NCBI RefSeq assembly: GCF_025766255.1
Contig: NW_026516704.1
Location: 1-64,000, forward strand
Origin: Zychaea mexicana
Taxonomy: Eukaryota > Mucoromycota > Mucoromycetes > Mucorales > Lichtheimiaceae
Direction of reading: 5' to 3'
DNA length: 64,000 nucleotides
The notes under the pieces were generated by a model that saw nothing but the letters and a program-made list of their open reading frames with translations, was not told where the DNA came from and made no database searches. This document shows positions 48,704 through 59,317 of this stretch, in pieces; position 1 is the first letter of the stretch, and each line of letters begins with the position of its first letter. Position numbers and translations under genes: made by a program.

Positions 48704-48888
48704 GATGTGTAGTTTGAGTAGTGTGTATAAGACAATTGCAAAAATTCGAGTCTTTTTATATAGACATTGCAATGTGAAAGTAACCTCAACAAAGTACCGA
48801 TATTCTTTAATTGGTTCACATAATTGACACTTAGTAAGCTAAGCTATACTCAGCCTGTGTAACACCCTTATACCCATCCTCACTTTTT

Positions 48889-48955
48889 GCAGTTCCCCGC
48901 TTTTTACAGTTTTTTTCATGAAAAACCGCTACTGCAAAAAGCGGGGGTCAACTGT
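48889..48955 (+). repeat. Hairpin end of the pogo element
   Basis: An imperfect inverted repeat: CAGTTCCCCGCTTTTT-type arm, a short spacer with TTTCATGAAAAA, then AAAAAGCGGGGGTCAACTG. It ends at a TA dinucleotide, as expected for a pogo/Tigger terminus. The matching left end near 47334 (TACAGT) is weak. Confidence 0.6.
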
Positions 48956-49189
48956 AATGAAAACAAGTAGAGGAAAAAGAAGTGAAGGAGTAAAAGAGAT
49001 GCAAAAGCTGCCTTTCGTAAAAAAATTTTGGAGCGGGCTTTGCCAAACACGGCGCTCATGACCGCAGATGCTATCCCCTTTTCGCCTTGCCTTGCCGTTT
49101 TCCCATGTACCTTCTGCCTCCCGCTTGCTATCGTTTTTTTTTCTATCTGAGCTTGTCATCGATACTTCTTTGCTAATCCCTTTTTAGAA

Positions 49190-49400
49190 AATTTTGGTCA
49201 TCGCTAGTCATCGCCTCTGGTCATCACCTTCCCTTTTTTACTCCACTGGTCATCGCCTCTGGTCATCGCCTCTCCCTTTCAGTCACCGCTAGTCATCGCC
49301 TCTGGTCATCGCCTCTCCCTTGCAGTCACCACTAGTCCTTCCCTCTAGTCTTTACCTTCCCTTTTTGTCTCCACTGGTCATCACCTTCCCCCCACCACTG
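49190..49400 (+). repeat. Subterminal tandem repeats of the 5-kb element
   Basis: Many copies of GGTCATCGCCTCT- and CTAGTCATCGCC-type units in tandem. Confidence 0.8.
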
Positions 49401-49450
49401 TTCCTTTTGGGAAAAATCTGGTCATTGACCAAATAAAATTTTAGTCACTG

Positions 49451-49502
49451 TTTGGTCACTGTCAATTCACTTTTCCCTGCTTAAATGTGTCCGACATAGG
49501 TT
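49451..49502 (-). repeat. Right terminal inverted repeat
   Basis: Inverted partner of 44484-44535. Confidence 0.88.
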
Positions 49503-49804
49503 TATATTAAAAAAACGGGCAGCAAGCGAGTATGCTATAGAAGAACAAAAAAAGTAAAAAGAAGAGGAGCCGGTTCTCCTACTATTTTGCTGTCTTGCTC
49601 ATTACGTTATGGTAATTTGATTGGCTAAATCCCGGGGTCAGTCTAGGATCATTTGTCGCCACTTGAATTGAAATGTCGGGGTCATCGGGGTCACTCATTT
49701 TTGCTGTGGCGACTTCGTCGCCACGCCGAAAATGATTCTAGGCCCTAACAGATAGTTTCTCCTAAAAACTATCCTCGGAAAATCACACAAATTTTTCGTG
49801 ATGT

Positions 49805-49922
49805 TCATTGTGACGTCCTTTTTTAGAGATTTTGTGACATCTTTTTTTCAAAATTGTGACGTTTTTTTGTGACTTTTTTTGTGACGATTTTTTTGTGACG
49901 TTTTTTTCTGTGACGTCGTTTT
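49805..49922 (+). repeat. GTGACG/T-run array
   Basis: Seven or so GTGAC(G/A) cores, each followed by a run of T. Confidence 0.75.
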
Positions 49923-49994
49923 TAGGTAAATAAATATATAAATGCTGTTGTTTCATCTTTCTTCCCTCTTTCTCTCACTTTTCTCACTCAAGGT

Positions 49995-50165
49995 AAGTTA
50001 TTTCCTTTTTTGGGTTGTTGGGAGATTTTTCCCCTCTCCTTCCATATTTGGGTGGTTGGGAGATTTTCCCCCTCTTCTTCCATATTTGGATATTTAGTAC
50101 TTTTTTCCCCTCTTCTTCCATATCAGTCATTTCAGTCCTTTTTTCGCCTCTTCTTCCATATAAAG
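49995..50165 (+). repeat. Pyrimidine-rich tandem repeat, set 1
   Basis: Units with GGGAGATTTTTCCCCTC followed by TTCTTCCATATTTGG-like sequence, period about 45 bp. Confidence 0.75.
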
Positions 50166-50350
50166 TAACCTTGGGCTACTTAGCTTTCTTTGCTCATTTT
50201 TTTTGCTCTATTCATTGCCATCTTTACCCCCTTTCTAAACATGCTCCTTAACATGCTATTTCCATTTTACACTTTTTTTACCAATGTTTTCACCTCTAAA
50301 TCATATTAATCCTTTACATCATCTCAATCCTCTTTAATAGCTCTTTCAAA

Positions 50351-51612
50351 ATGCCTATCGACTGCCAGCTCTTCATCACTCTCTACAAAGTCACCATCAA
50401 CGGTAGGTTTACTTATAACTTAAACAAAACATGAACCTTTAAAAGTAATATCCCATTCACTAGTCCCCAACGCCACTCTCAAGCCTACCTTGGAAGCCAT
50501 TTTGGAGGCAATGGATCATGGTAAGCACAAGTAACTGCTAACTACAAAATTATCATATACTTACATAGTTATATTAGTCCCAGTTGAAACTACTAAGGAG
50601 ACACTTAGAGGTTACTTGGCATATCTCAACGATCTGATGCAAATGGAGGCTGATTGTGAAGCTCTGGTCCAACAGCAACAACAACAACAAGAAGACTTAG
50701 AAGAAGAAGTCGTGTATTTGACTCCTACTGAAGATGAAGCGTAAGTATATTTAATACTTAAATGATCATTTCCTTACTAAAATAAAATAATATGTAGCTC
50801 TGACGTCGAGGAACTCCAACCCTGGGAAGCAGCAATGCGTGAGGACCCCTTCTACCACAATTTTGGGTCCACAAGTAACCAACTAGCTAAAGGTAACCCT
50901 TCTTTATCCCATTATTTCTCAGTCTATTAATATTCCTTCATCCAAGTAAAGTCTACAAAAAGTTCCATACTTTGGCTACCCCTAGACATGGTGCTCCTCT
51001 CACTTCAGTCATCCTTGAGCTTAATACCACTACGGTTGCTACTGCATCAGCTTGTTGTATTCATACAGACGAAGATATAGAAGGCGTCAACTTTTTTAGT
51101 TATATCCGTAACTACAACGAATAGCAACCAGAGCAAATCATCAACCATGCAATCAGTGGAACACCCTTTGAAGCCTTAACCAAAATTGATAAAGTCCGTC
51201 CATGCCATCTTGTGCGCTTACCTCCACTACAAGAATGGCGGTAATCTAAACCAACTTGGCTACAAGAGAGAACTGAATGAATTGGCTAAAGGTACTTCCC
51301 AAATACAAACTTACACAAATTATTTCTAATTCCTCTTTTTCTAGTTGGATTGCCAAGATCTGCCAAGCCTAGCGATACAATAACCGTCGGTTATCGTATG
51401 CTGGCTTTCTACAAGCAAGCTGGCGCCTGGCCAATCCTCTTTTCAGACAAGTTTAACTGGCCTTTCTTCCTCTCCGTACGTAACCTTTTTCTTTCTTACC
51501 CTGCTTTTTACTAACATACTTTCTTTAGTTCTCCTCGGACAATTGGGTTTATTTGGAGGAAAATGACTTTTCTCCTTTGCGTCCTTTAATTACACCAATA
51601 ATTCCACAATGA
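50351..51612 (+). pseudogene. Decayed multi-exon gene of unknown function
   Basis: Well-formed short introns join exons starting at 50351 (MPIDCQLFITLYKVTIN). The next exons give an Asp/Glu and Gln-rich stretch (LMQMEADCEALVQQQ, EEEVVYLTPTEDEA), then a longer exon with VYKKFHTLATPRHGAPL. Then come AILCAYLHYKNGGNLNQLGY, VGYRMLAFYKQAGAWP, KFNWPFFLS and a last exon ending PIIPQ at 51612. Two defects: TAG at 51122-51124 after YIRNYNE, and a frameshift near 51195 between LTKIDK and VHAILCAY. The family is unknown. Position and repeat-rich promoter resemble those of the following recombinase-helicase gene, suggesting both belong to one element. Confidence 0.55.
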
Positions 51613-52516
51613 ACTACTTGACATCGTTCGAGAATGTTGGCTTCTTCCTACATCATATTCAGTCATTAGTAAATATGATGGCTGAAGCTAAGAGTCAAGA
51701 ACGTGCTTATGGCCGTTATTATCATACTTTTGGTCATTAGAAAATACATTTTGTCTCTCTCTCTCCCTTTCCATCATAACTTTCTTCTCTTTTTCCACCA
51801 AATAAAATCATCAATGACTTATATAAAAAACATGTCTTAACAAAAAATATAGCAAACACTAGCCTTTTGAAAAAATTATCAATATACTATAGAACCTTCT
51901 GGAATCTATCAAAACCAGTCACCATCTCTTTAAAGCCCAGTTTTTAAAGTCAGAAAAAGTATATAAAGAGCCAACGTTTGAAACACTTTTCTCCTTCCCC
52001 CAACTTTTAGTTACTAAAATGTGAGTGTACAGCTGCTCTTTACTATATAAAAGTCCTAGTTCCTTTTCTGTCTTTTTAGTGGTTTTTCCTCTCTCTTTCC
52101 TATTTAGTCATTTTGGTAGATTCTTCTCCCTTCTTTCCTATTTAGTCATTTTGGTGGATTTTTCTCCTATCTTTCTTGTTTAGTCACTTGGGTAGATTTT
52201 TCTCCTCTTTTCCTTTTCAGTCACTTGGAGGATTTTTCCCCTTTCTTTCCTTTTCTATTCTTTAGGTAGAGTTTTCCCCTCTCTTTCCTCTTCCGTTCTT
52301 TCAGTAGATTTTTCTCCCTTCTTTCCTTTTGGGACATTTAGGTGGATTTTTCTCCTCTCTTTCTATTTCTGCCATTCAGTTACATTTTCACTCTTTAGCT
52401 GTTATTTGAAAATCATCTTTTTCTAATTATTTTTTTACGTGATTCCGATATAAATACTTATACCAATCATTTAACAATAGCTTTTTCAAGAACCCCTTTC
52501 TTTTAAAAAATTAAAT
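51613..52516. promoter_or_regulatory. Inter-gene region with second repeat set
   Basis: No gene. Holds the tandem repeat at 52075-52390 and a short AT-rich leader before the next ATG. Confidence 0.5.
52075..52390 (+). repeat. Pyrimidine-rich tandem repeat, set 2
   Basis: Seven or so units with a GGTAGATTTTTCTCC core followed by CTTTCCTATTTAGTCATTT-like sequence, period about 42-45 bp. It is related in core and position to the repeat at 49995-50165. Confidence 0.78.
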
Positions 52517-53828
52517 ATGTCTGCCAACAACTCTAGCTCTTACGCTTCAAAGGTCCGCTCGTAGGCTTCGCTTGCCACGTCGTTCGTCACTGGTAACAGC
52601 CAGTTGCCTATTGAGGACTCGGTTTCGCCTTCGCCTTCGCTACTGCAGCAAGAGCCTTTCCCTGCTTTGCCTGCTGCCCAATCGCCTCCCTTGTTGGCTT
52701 CTCCAGCTATTGCTTTGCCCCCTGTGCGTCAGGGTAACCGTTCACCTCGTCCAGAACGTAGAAACTCCTTGGAAAGTCTTCCTTCGGATTTTAGCTGGGA
52801 TGATTCCCAAGAGGCTGCTTCTCGTAATTATTGTTTCTCTGTCACTTTGTTTTACGTTTTATATCTCATTCTCTGAAAATAAAAATGCACTTCTTTTTTA
52901 GCTCCCAAGACTGCTTCCCCTCCTTTGTTGAAAAAGAGAAAGGTTGTAGAATCAAGCTCTCCAGTACGATATGCTCGTTCTGGTATCTCTGGTGCTCGTA
53001 CAGACCAGCCTCTAGTCGCTCCTCGTCACTCAGCCTTGGAAAAAGGAAAGTTCTGGGCTCAGCCTAGTGCTGTACGTACACAGCAACTGGTATTGCAAGC
53101 AACCCAAAAGTCGTCAATTGCAATTTTAGAGCGTTCAGATATCAGCCAAGGTAAACTTATAAAAGTATTCACACTGTCATTTTCTACTTACTAAAAATAA
53201 TTCAATCGTCAAACTTTCAAAACACTTCAGATAATCGCAAACCGGGTACTCCAAGCAAAAGTATGTATCCATAGTCATTTTACTCTTTTACAATCTCTAA
53301 TTTTTTTATATCTACATAGTTTTCAAAAGACGTCCTGCTCCTGTGATCTCATCTACACCACTTTCCGCCCAGGCATCTCATCGCCAATCAGCTCTGCCTT
53401 CATCAACATCCTCCTTTACCCACCATCCACATAAAAAATTCATCAATGCAAACATACCTGATAGTGGCAGTGACTATAATCCTAGTCGTTCAGCACATTC
53501 CTCAACATCTAGTGGTTCAGAGAGTGAATCTAGCAACAACAGCGGTAGTGAAAGCGACAGTACAGAGCCGGGTATATCGCAACCCACACAGCATTCAGGT
53601 GTTCTTTGTGGAATTGAAGAGTGTAATTTATATTTTTCTTCAAAATCTGCTCGTAAGCGACACCTTCGCAAAATACACCAGAAAAAAGTAAATGTCAAGT
53701 ATCCCAACAATAACGGTATGTATCTTTCCTATGACGTTTACCTTTTATATCTCTTCTATTAAATAGAGCATGGTCCTTACGATTTCAATCCCAGCGTAAA
53801 ATCCAGATTTGGAAATTTCACTTTGTAA
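52517..53828 (+). pseudogene. N-terminal part of recombinase-helicase gene
   Basis: Exons from 52517 encode MSANNSSSYASK, a Ser/Pro/Gln-rich region, an NLS-like PPLLKKRKVVE, another basic stretch (VFKRRPAPVISS), a Ser/Asp/Glu run, and a C2H2-type zinc finger (LCGIEECNLYFSSKSARKRHLRKIH). Introns are short with good GT and AG ends. Defects: TAG at 52562-52564, and a TAA at 53826-53828 inside the last recognisable exon (HGPYDFNPSVKSRFGNF). About 570 bp of unexplained sequence then separates it from the following exons, so it is either the 5' part of the recombinase-helicase gene or a separate gene. Confidence 0.5.
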
Positions 53829-54399
53829 CGACCATGCTTTTTTAACGTTGCACGTTCCTGGGAGACTTGGGTAAACTTCAACTTTGTGCCGTCTTCCTAG
53901 ACTATTATCACATTGCATTTCTCAATATGAGCTCCGAAGAGGTGTGCTACTTGATTTCATCTGCCATCAACGACATTTGAGGTCTTTCTGTGAAAATCAT
54001 TGAGCATTTTCCACCGTTAACCAGGATTCTGACAGACTGCTCTAAATGAGCTACCTATTTTTTTTCTGCACATTTCTCGACAAAGCAGTCGACTGATCAT
54101 GCCTGTCACTGTGGCTCGGATCGCAATGAGCCATGTCCAGTGCATTCTCGCAGTGTTTCAGTAGAATAGGCAACGCATCATTTAACCATGTATATTTGAA
54201 TATTACTGCTGCAGCTGTTTGCTTACAAAGCTACAGATAGTTCGTTTTTGTAAAAACTTTTGCGCCTACGTTTTGTATCTGTGGCTCGAGCACCCATCGT
54301 AGGCGGTAGGCGTAATCATAGAGAATGCCCACTTAACCCTATCAACTGCGGTACTGTGTACTTACTAATTTTTTGGTGATAATGCAATTTTGCTGAAAA
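53829..54399. other. Unexplained insert-like sequence
   Basis: No coherent frame. Its left edge has an inverted pair of AGCATGGTC(C/G)TTAC strings at 53767-53780 and 53826-53839, which may mark a small insertion. Weakly coding-like patches on the minus strand could be an old transposon. Confidence 0.35.
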
Positions 54400-54517
54400 G
54401 ATTACAAACAAACCTCCTCCAATACTCGCTATAGCTACTACCTTGCCACGATCACCTGTGTCTATGATCAACAGTTCGCCTCCACCAACTTCTCCTGCTG
54501 TCGCTGCCCCACCTTTT

Positions 54518-54780
54518 AGGGCTTCGGGTTTAGAGTGGGGCAGCGCCCTAACGGGAGGGTCAGCGGGAGGGAACGTCCTACAAATATAATTATCAATGTC
54601 ATATTAGCAAAAGCATCTCTAGGTCGTAATAAATAATAGAACTTCGGGTCTTTGCTTTGGTAAGTAAGTAGGGCGAGCAAAGCGAGCTTTGTTTAGGGTG
54701 TAACAATCACATTTTTAGTAAGTATGATAGAGCGAACACAACGGCCTAGGTTTAGGGTGCAACAATCACACCTTTCATGA
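54518..54780. mobile_element. Insertion-like GC-rich and repeat segment
   Basis: A segment with AGGGCTTCGGGTTTAGAGTG and two copies of a TTTAGGGTG(T/C)AACAATCACA string (about 54694-54716 and 54750-54772) separates two exons that otherwise read coherently. Likely a small non-autonomous insertion, unclassified. Confidence 0.4.
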
Positions 54781-55112
54781 TGTCCCAGAATTTCCACCTC
54801 AACAATTGTCCAATACCCGTTTCAAAAGCAAGAGAATTCCACCTCTAAGATTCTGACCTGTAAATTTTACGAAGAAACTGAACATGATCTGTTCAGTTGC
54901 GAGGATTGCCCGGGTATTGGACATGAATCGTCTGAGAGTTCGGAGTGCATTAACTCGACTGACACAGTAATCAGCTACATAATCTTAATCTGAAAGAGGC
55001 ATTGCCTTTAGACATTTTTAGTGCAGTGACGACAATGACTTCAAGACCAAAATTATAAAAAACACCATTCTCACTCCTGTTAAGCAGAACAAATTTTCAG
55101 CATTGTTTGAAG

Positions 55113-55284
55113 GTAAAAGGGGGGTGGTAGGGGGCATTGCCCCCACCCGGGGTCAGGGGCAGAGCCCCAGTAAACTGGTCCCTGGAGGACAGATGCTGAC
55201 ACGCAGCGAAGCGGAGGGGCTCACATCGTCCGGAAGCGAAGCGGAGGGACCAGTTTATTACATTGAAATACTGATGACTTTATA
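55113..55284 (+). mobile_element. Hairpin insertion in an intron
   Basis: The intron between the exons ending at 55112 and starting at 55285 holds a GC-rich block with inverted TAAACTGGTCCCT (about 55172-55184) and AGGGACCAGTTTA (about 55246-55258) arms and repeated GAAGCGGAGGG strings. This fits a small miniature element. Confidence 0.55.
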
Positions 55285-58200
55285 GGAAACGTAACTGCAC
55301 TTCATGGCAATGCTAAGCGATATGTCCAATGCCGTTGTGGGTTCAAAACTACCCACTTTCAAGTAATGCAGCGCCACTGTCAAAATTGTGATTTGCCAGT
55401 AGCTGCACCAACTGAGCAACCAACTGTCACTGTACCTGCACCAGATGTTTCATTATTAAGCAATCATGAAATCATTGCCAATGCTTTTACTCGTCTGGAA
55501 CCTGCCTTTGGCCAAACGTCAAACATTGATACTGACCATAAGCTGATCCCATGTTTTTTTGTTCACACAAAGTGGTATGACATTGTCGAATAGTGGAAAA
55601 CAGGTACTTTTTTTTTTATAGCATTGTCAACTTGCTCACTATTCTCTTTATAGCACACAACCAACACCAACAACAACATCCTAATCGCACATCAAGAAAC
55701 ATCCCTGTCATTATCTACGATTTAACAAAGAAAATCCATGCAGAGGAAAATGTACTAAAAGTTGTAGCAAAAGTTAATAAGCAGCTTTTTGTCCGCTTGC
55801 ACAACTCTATTCACGAAAAAGACTATACCCTTCGTCGTTATCTTAAACAGAAAAAGTAAGTGTCGAAACTATCTACTTTGTTTCAGTCATCCACTCTAAC
55901 TTATTTGCTTTTCTTTAGGCTCTCCGAACCACTCCCTGATCACGGATTCAACCAACTTGAGCGGCCCACTATCCAACGGTATACCCAAACTGGCGCCAAT
56001 CTATTAACCTTTTTACTTCGCATCCGTCGTTCTCCTCACTGGTCTTTTGTTTTAGGTACCTGGTCTTCTACTATTTCTACTATACTCACTAATATCGCAA
56101 CACTGTCCGCAAATGTCAATCCAGCCCAATTGTCATCACACACCGCCGCACAGATTGAATCAGAAATCTGTAAATTGTGGATAGCATTATTGAAAGAAGA
56201 AAAATGTTTTGATGTCGCAACCAATGGATATACTATTGCTCGTTTCATCATTGCTTCATCCTTCCAGTTTAATGGGCAATTTAAAGACGTAACCTCTATT
56301 GCACCTTTAATCTCCCAAGTCAAGTACTGGTTCCGCTTACTTTTACTTAACGATATTTACACACGCCATACAAATCAAAACTTAATCACAGTGTAAGTTC
56401 TTTGCTTTTTCTATTCTACATTAAACCTTCCACACTTGCATAACAAACTCTTTTTTAGCTTTACCAAAAATTACCAAGATTACTTGATCGATGGCAAGTC
56501 ATCTGCATATGCTGCTATTGCCGAATACAGCCAGATTGCGTCAATCTCTGACTCGTCAGAGTTTGTTACTGACAAAATCATATGGACACCACACACAAAC
56601 CATCTGTCACTTGCTATGGTCGAAACAAACGAGCGCATTCATGTACATGATTTGCATCTCCTAGTCACCAACTTAAGAACCAGTATACAGCAAAACATCA
56701 ACAAACTCACCTTTAACATCGACCTAGACAATCTCCTTCAATTCCGCAACAGTAAACCAATCCACCTATACGACGATTTCAACAATCGCGACATCAATTA
56801 TTCATTTTTCACCGACCCAAAGAACAACCTCTGGCATCCATTTGGCCACATCCTTCACCACATACACAGCACACCACACCTATCCCGTACTTATATCCAA
56901 CATATAAGTAGCAACAGTATTACATACAATCCGTCCGCCATCAAATCATTCATTACAACAGCTGAACAAATCCAACGTGATTTGTTCATGCTCATGCATC
57001 TTACATATGGCCAAACAGCTCGGGCCACAGAGCTAGAAGGCACCTTACTACAAAACACAACACACACAACACGCAACTTGTATTGGTCAAACGAACATCA
57101 AACATTGATGCTTCTAACCACATATCAGAAAACACGAAATATCAAGCAACGCGACCAAGCTATTGCCCGTTTCATTCCTCACTCTCTTGTCTGCTTGTTC
57201 CTCCACTATATCATATTTATCCGGCCAATAGAAAGGTATTCACATTTCACTCTAAAAGTCTACCATGCAATGTCTAACTCTATTTATTTCGCTAGCCTCT
57301 TCATTTATGAATGCTCAAATTCAAACAACCAAAAAATGCTTGATACAATGGCATACTTCTTTGTGCGCAACGGCGCAAAAATGGCAGCCGACCTTCTCCA
57401 CACGCATTTCCAAGCCCGCTGGCATCTGCTCCTTCCTTCTCGTTTGAGCTTTCAAGATTATCGCCATGTGTCCGTTGCATTCTCACAGTATCATATCCAA
57501 CATTTGCTTGCACATCATGGCAGAAATTATACAGTGGACCTGCAGGCAGGCCACTCGTCCAGAACTGCCGCACACAATTACGCACAGGCAACAACAGACT
57601 CGAATGCACTCTCTTCTGTGGCAATAGAAGAGTACTTTATTGCTTCAGAAATGTGGCATGATTTTCTTGGTATATTGTCTTTGTTCTCATACTTTCACAA
57701 CCTATCATTGAAATGTATTCACCACTCGTCAATTATAGGTGTCGGCCCTGGGCGTCATCTCTTTCCGGGTGCTATTCCGCAGACGGAACAAGACCAAGTT
57801 GCTGCCCAGCATGGTAAATTTTTAGCAAACGTAGCTGCTGCAGAGATTGTAGCATTGCTGGAGATGCAACACCGTTTGCAAATTCAAAACGACTTGGACA
57901 GGCGCCAGTCAACAACTACTTCCGCATCACCAGCACCTCAGCAAGGTATATCTTTTTTACATTGATCTCATGTAAAAAATCATAATTAATATTGCTCTCT
58001 ACTGTAGGATCAAGTGTCACACCACAGCTGCTTAACGCACTTGGTAAAGCAACTAACTCGCTGTCGCCTTCCTTCCGCTCATTTGAACAGGCACAGCTTG
58101 TCACCACCGTCATCTCCCGGAAATCTAGCATACTTGCCATCCAACCTACAGGCTCTGGTAAGTCCCTGCTATTCCTTGTCCCTGCACTAGTCGAGCCGCA

Positions 58201-59050
58201 CTTGACAACAGTTGTTGTTGTTCCTCTCGTTGCACTTTTGGCTGATATGAAACGGCGCATTCAGCAAGCTGGGTTGTCTGTAATAGAATACACTCCCAAT
58301 ATTACTATGCAGCACCCCTTGCCCAACATCATCATCGTCCAAGTGGAACATGCCAGCAGTCAACGGTTCCTAAATATTGTCCAGCAAATAAACGACCATA
58401 ATCAGCTAGCCCGAGTCGTAATTGATGAGGTGCATACAGCAATCACATGGCGTTCATTCCGTCCGGCACTTTACACACTCCTTTTCCTCCGTTCCCTCAC
58501 CGTTCCGTTTCTCCTTTTATCCACAACAATTCCACTATCATTTGAATCCGACCTACTTGACATGTTTGGCGCAAACCTTTCAATTATACGACAGCCGTCA
58601 ATGCGACCAAACCTCTGTTACCAAATCATCAACACCAACAATCCGCAAGCTGCAGCAATATCACACCTCAAAGCTCAGCATTCACCATCATCATCACCAT
58701 CTTCAACGATCATCTACTGCTCTGCAGTAAATGCAACAACATCCATCAGCAACAAGCTTAAACAAGCACTACCGCACCACACCACACAAATATCATACTT
58801 CCATCGAAATCTTTCAGTGGAAGAAAAACATGAAAGAACCACTGCCTTTGTTTCTGGTGAGCTTCAGATCATGGTTGCAACAAGTGCATTCGGTGCTGGC
58901 ATCGATTGCTCAACCATTGATACAATCATCCACCTTGGCGGCTCTGCATCAATCCTTGATTATGCACACACAGCGGAAAATATTAGCCTAAGATTACAGG
59001 ATACTGCAAGGAATCACAGTTTCACTATACTTAATAAAGCATCAATATAA

Positions 59051-59317
59051 GAATTACACAGGTATTCAAGGGGAAAAGTTGGATAGAAGCTTTAATTTAA
59101 GATTAAGAATTTATTGTCTGAAACATTGAATAATTCAAGTATCCTTCTTTAATGAATTCCAGAGTTTATAATGGAATTCTACTTTTGCATATAAACATGG
59201 AAAATCAGAAGAATCCTAGTGTTGTTCCTTGTTTGCTCATAAGTATCAACAAGTATTAAAAGAAGAATCTTTCATATCGAATTATGTTTATTCAAGGTGG
59301 TTTAAATTACTTTGTAA
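59051..59317. other. Boundary between helicase and CACTA element
   Basis: AT-rich, no gene. The left end of the CACTA element should lie between about 58978 and here; a CACTATACTT string occurs at 59023. Confidence 0.4.

Larger units (their letters stand above)
44484..49502. mobile_element. 5.0-kb element with 52-bp terminal inverted repeats
   Basis: Outer bases 44484-44535 and the complement of 49502-49451 match at 48 of 52 positions without gaps, both opening AACCTATG and ending GTGACCAAA. Just inside both ends lie subterminal copies of a GGTCATCGCC-type motif (ATGACCAGAGGC on the left, many tandem copies at 49190-49400 on the right) and an AAAAGGGAACAG-like block. This is the architecture of a DNA transposon. 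Inside are an unrecognised gene at 44844-46570 and a pogo-type transposase at 47391-48703. No clear target-site duplication was seen next to the two repeats. Confidence 0.7.
49503..50350. promoter_or_regulatory. Repeat-rich leader of downstream gene
   Basis: Contains a GTGACG-plus-T-run array (about 49805-49922), then three to four copies of a pyrimidine-rich unit of about 45 bp (49995-50165) directly ahead of the next start codon. No ORF. Confidence 0.5.
54400..59050 (+). pseudogene. Tyrosine recombinase-RecQ helicase fusion, truncated
   Basis: About ten short-intron exons. Order: a Pro/Ser-rich piece; Cys-rich SKILTCKFYEE...FSCEDCPGIG; a zinc-finger-like segment VQCRCGFKTTHFQVMQRHCQNC (55340-55400); a helical part; then a tyrosine-recombinase-like domain at 56440-57650. 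It has ARATEL (Arg codon 57021-57023), DYRHVS (Arg 57462-57464, His next), QAGHSSRT (His 57552-57554) and a Tyr at 57579-57581. A helicase follows from 58010: QPTGSGKS, VIDEVHTA, LLSTTIP, and VATSAFGAGIDC then HLGGSASILDYA. Motif VI (Arg-rich, expected next) is missing: coherent sequence ends near 58977. A TAG at 55591-55593 and a frame break near 54850 add to the evidence for decay. The helicase resembles subtelomeric RecQ-like helicases of fungi. Confidence 0.65.

Noticed and set aside
54640..54780. TTTAGGG strings as telomere repeats
   Set aside because: Only isolated single copies within a longer repeated unit; no tandem array.
59023..59032. CACTATACTT as the definite CACTA terminus
   Set aside because: A 5-base match is expected by chance, and no paired inverted end or target duplication is visible inside the window.
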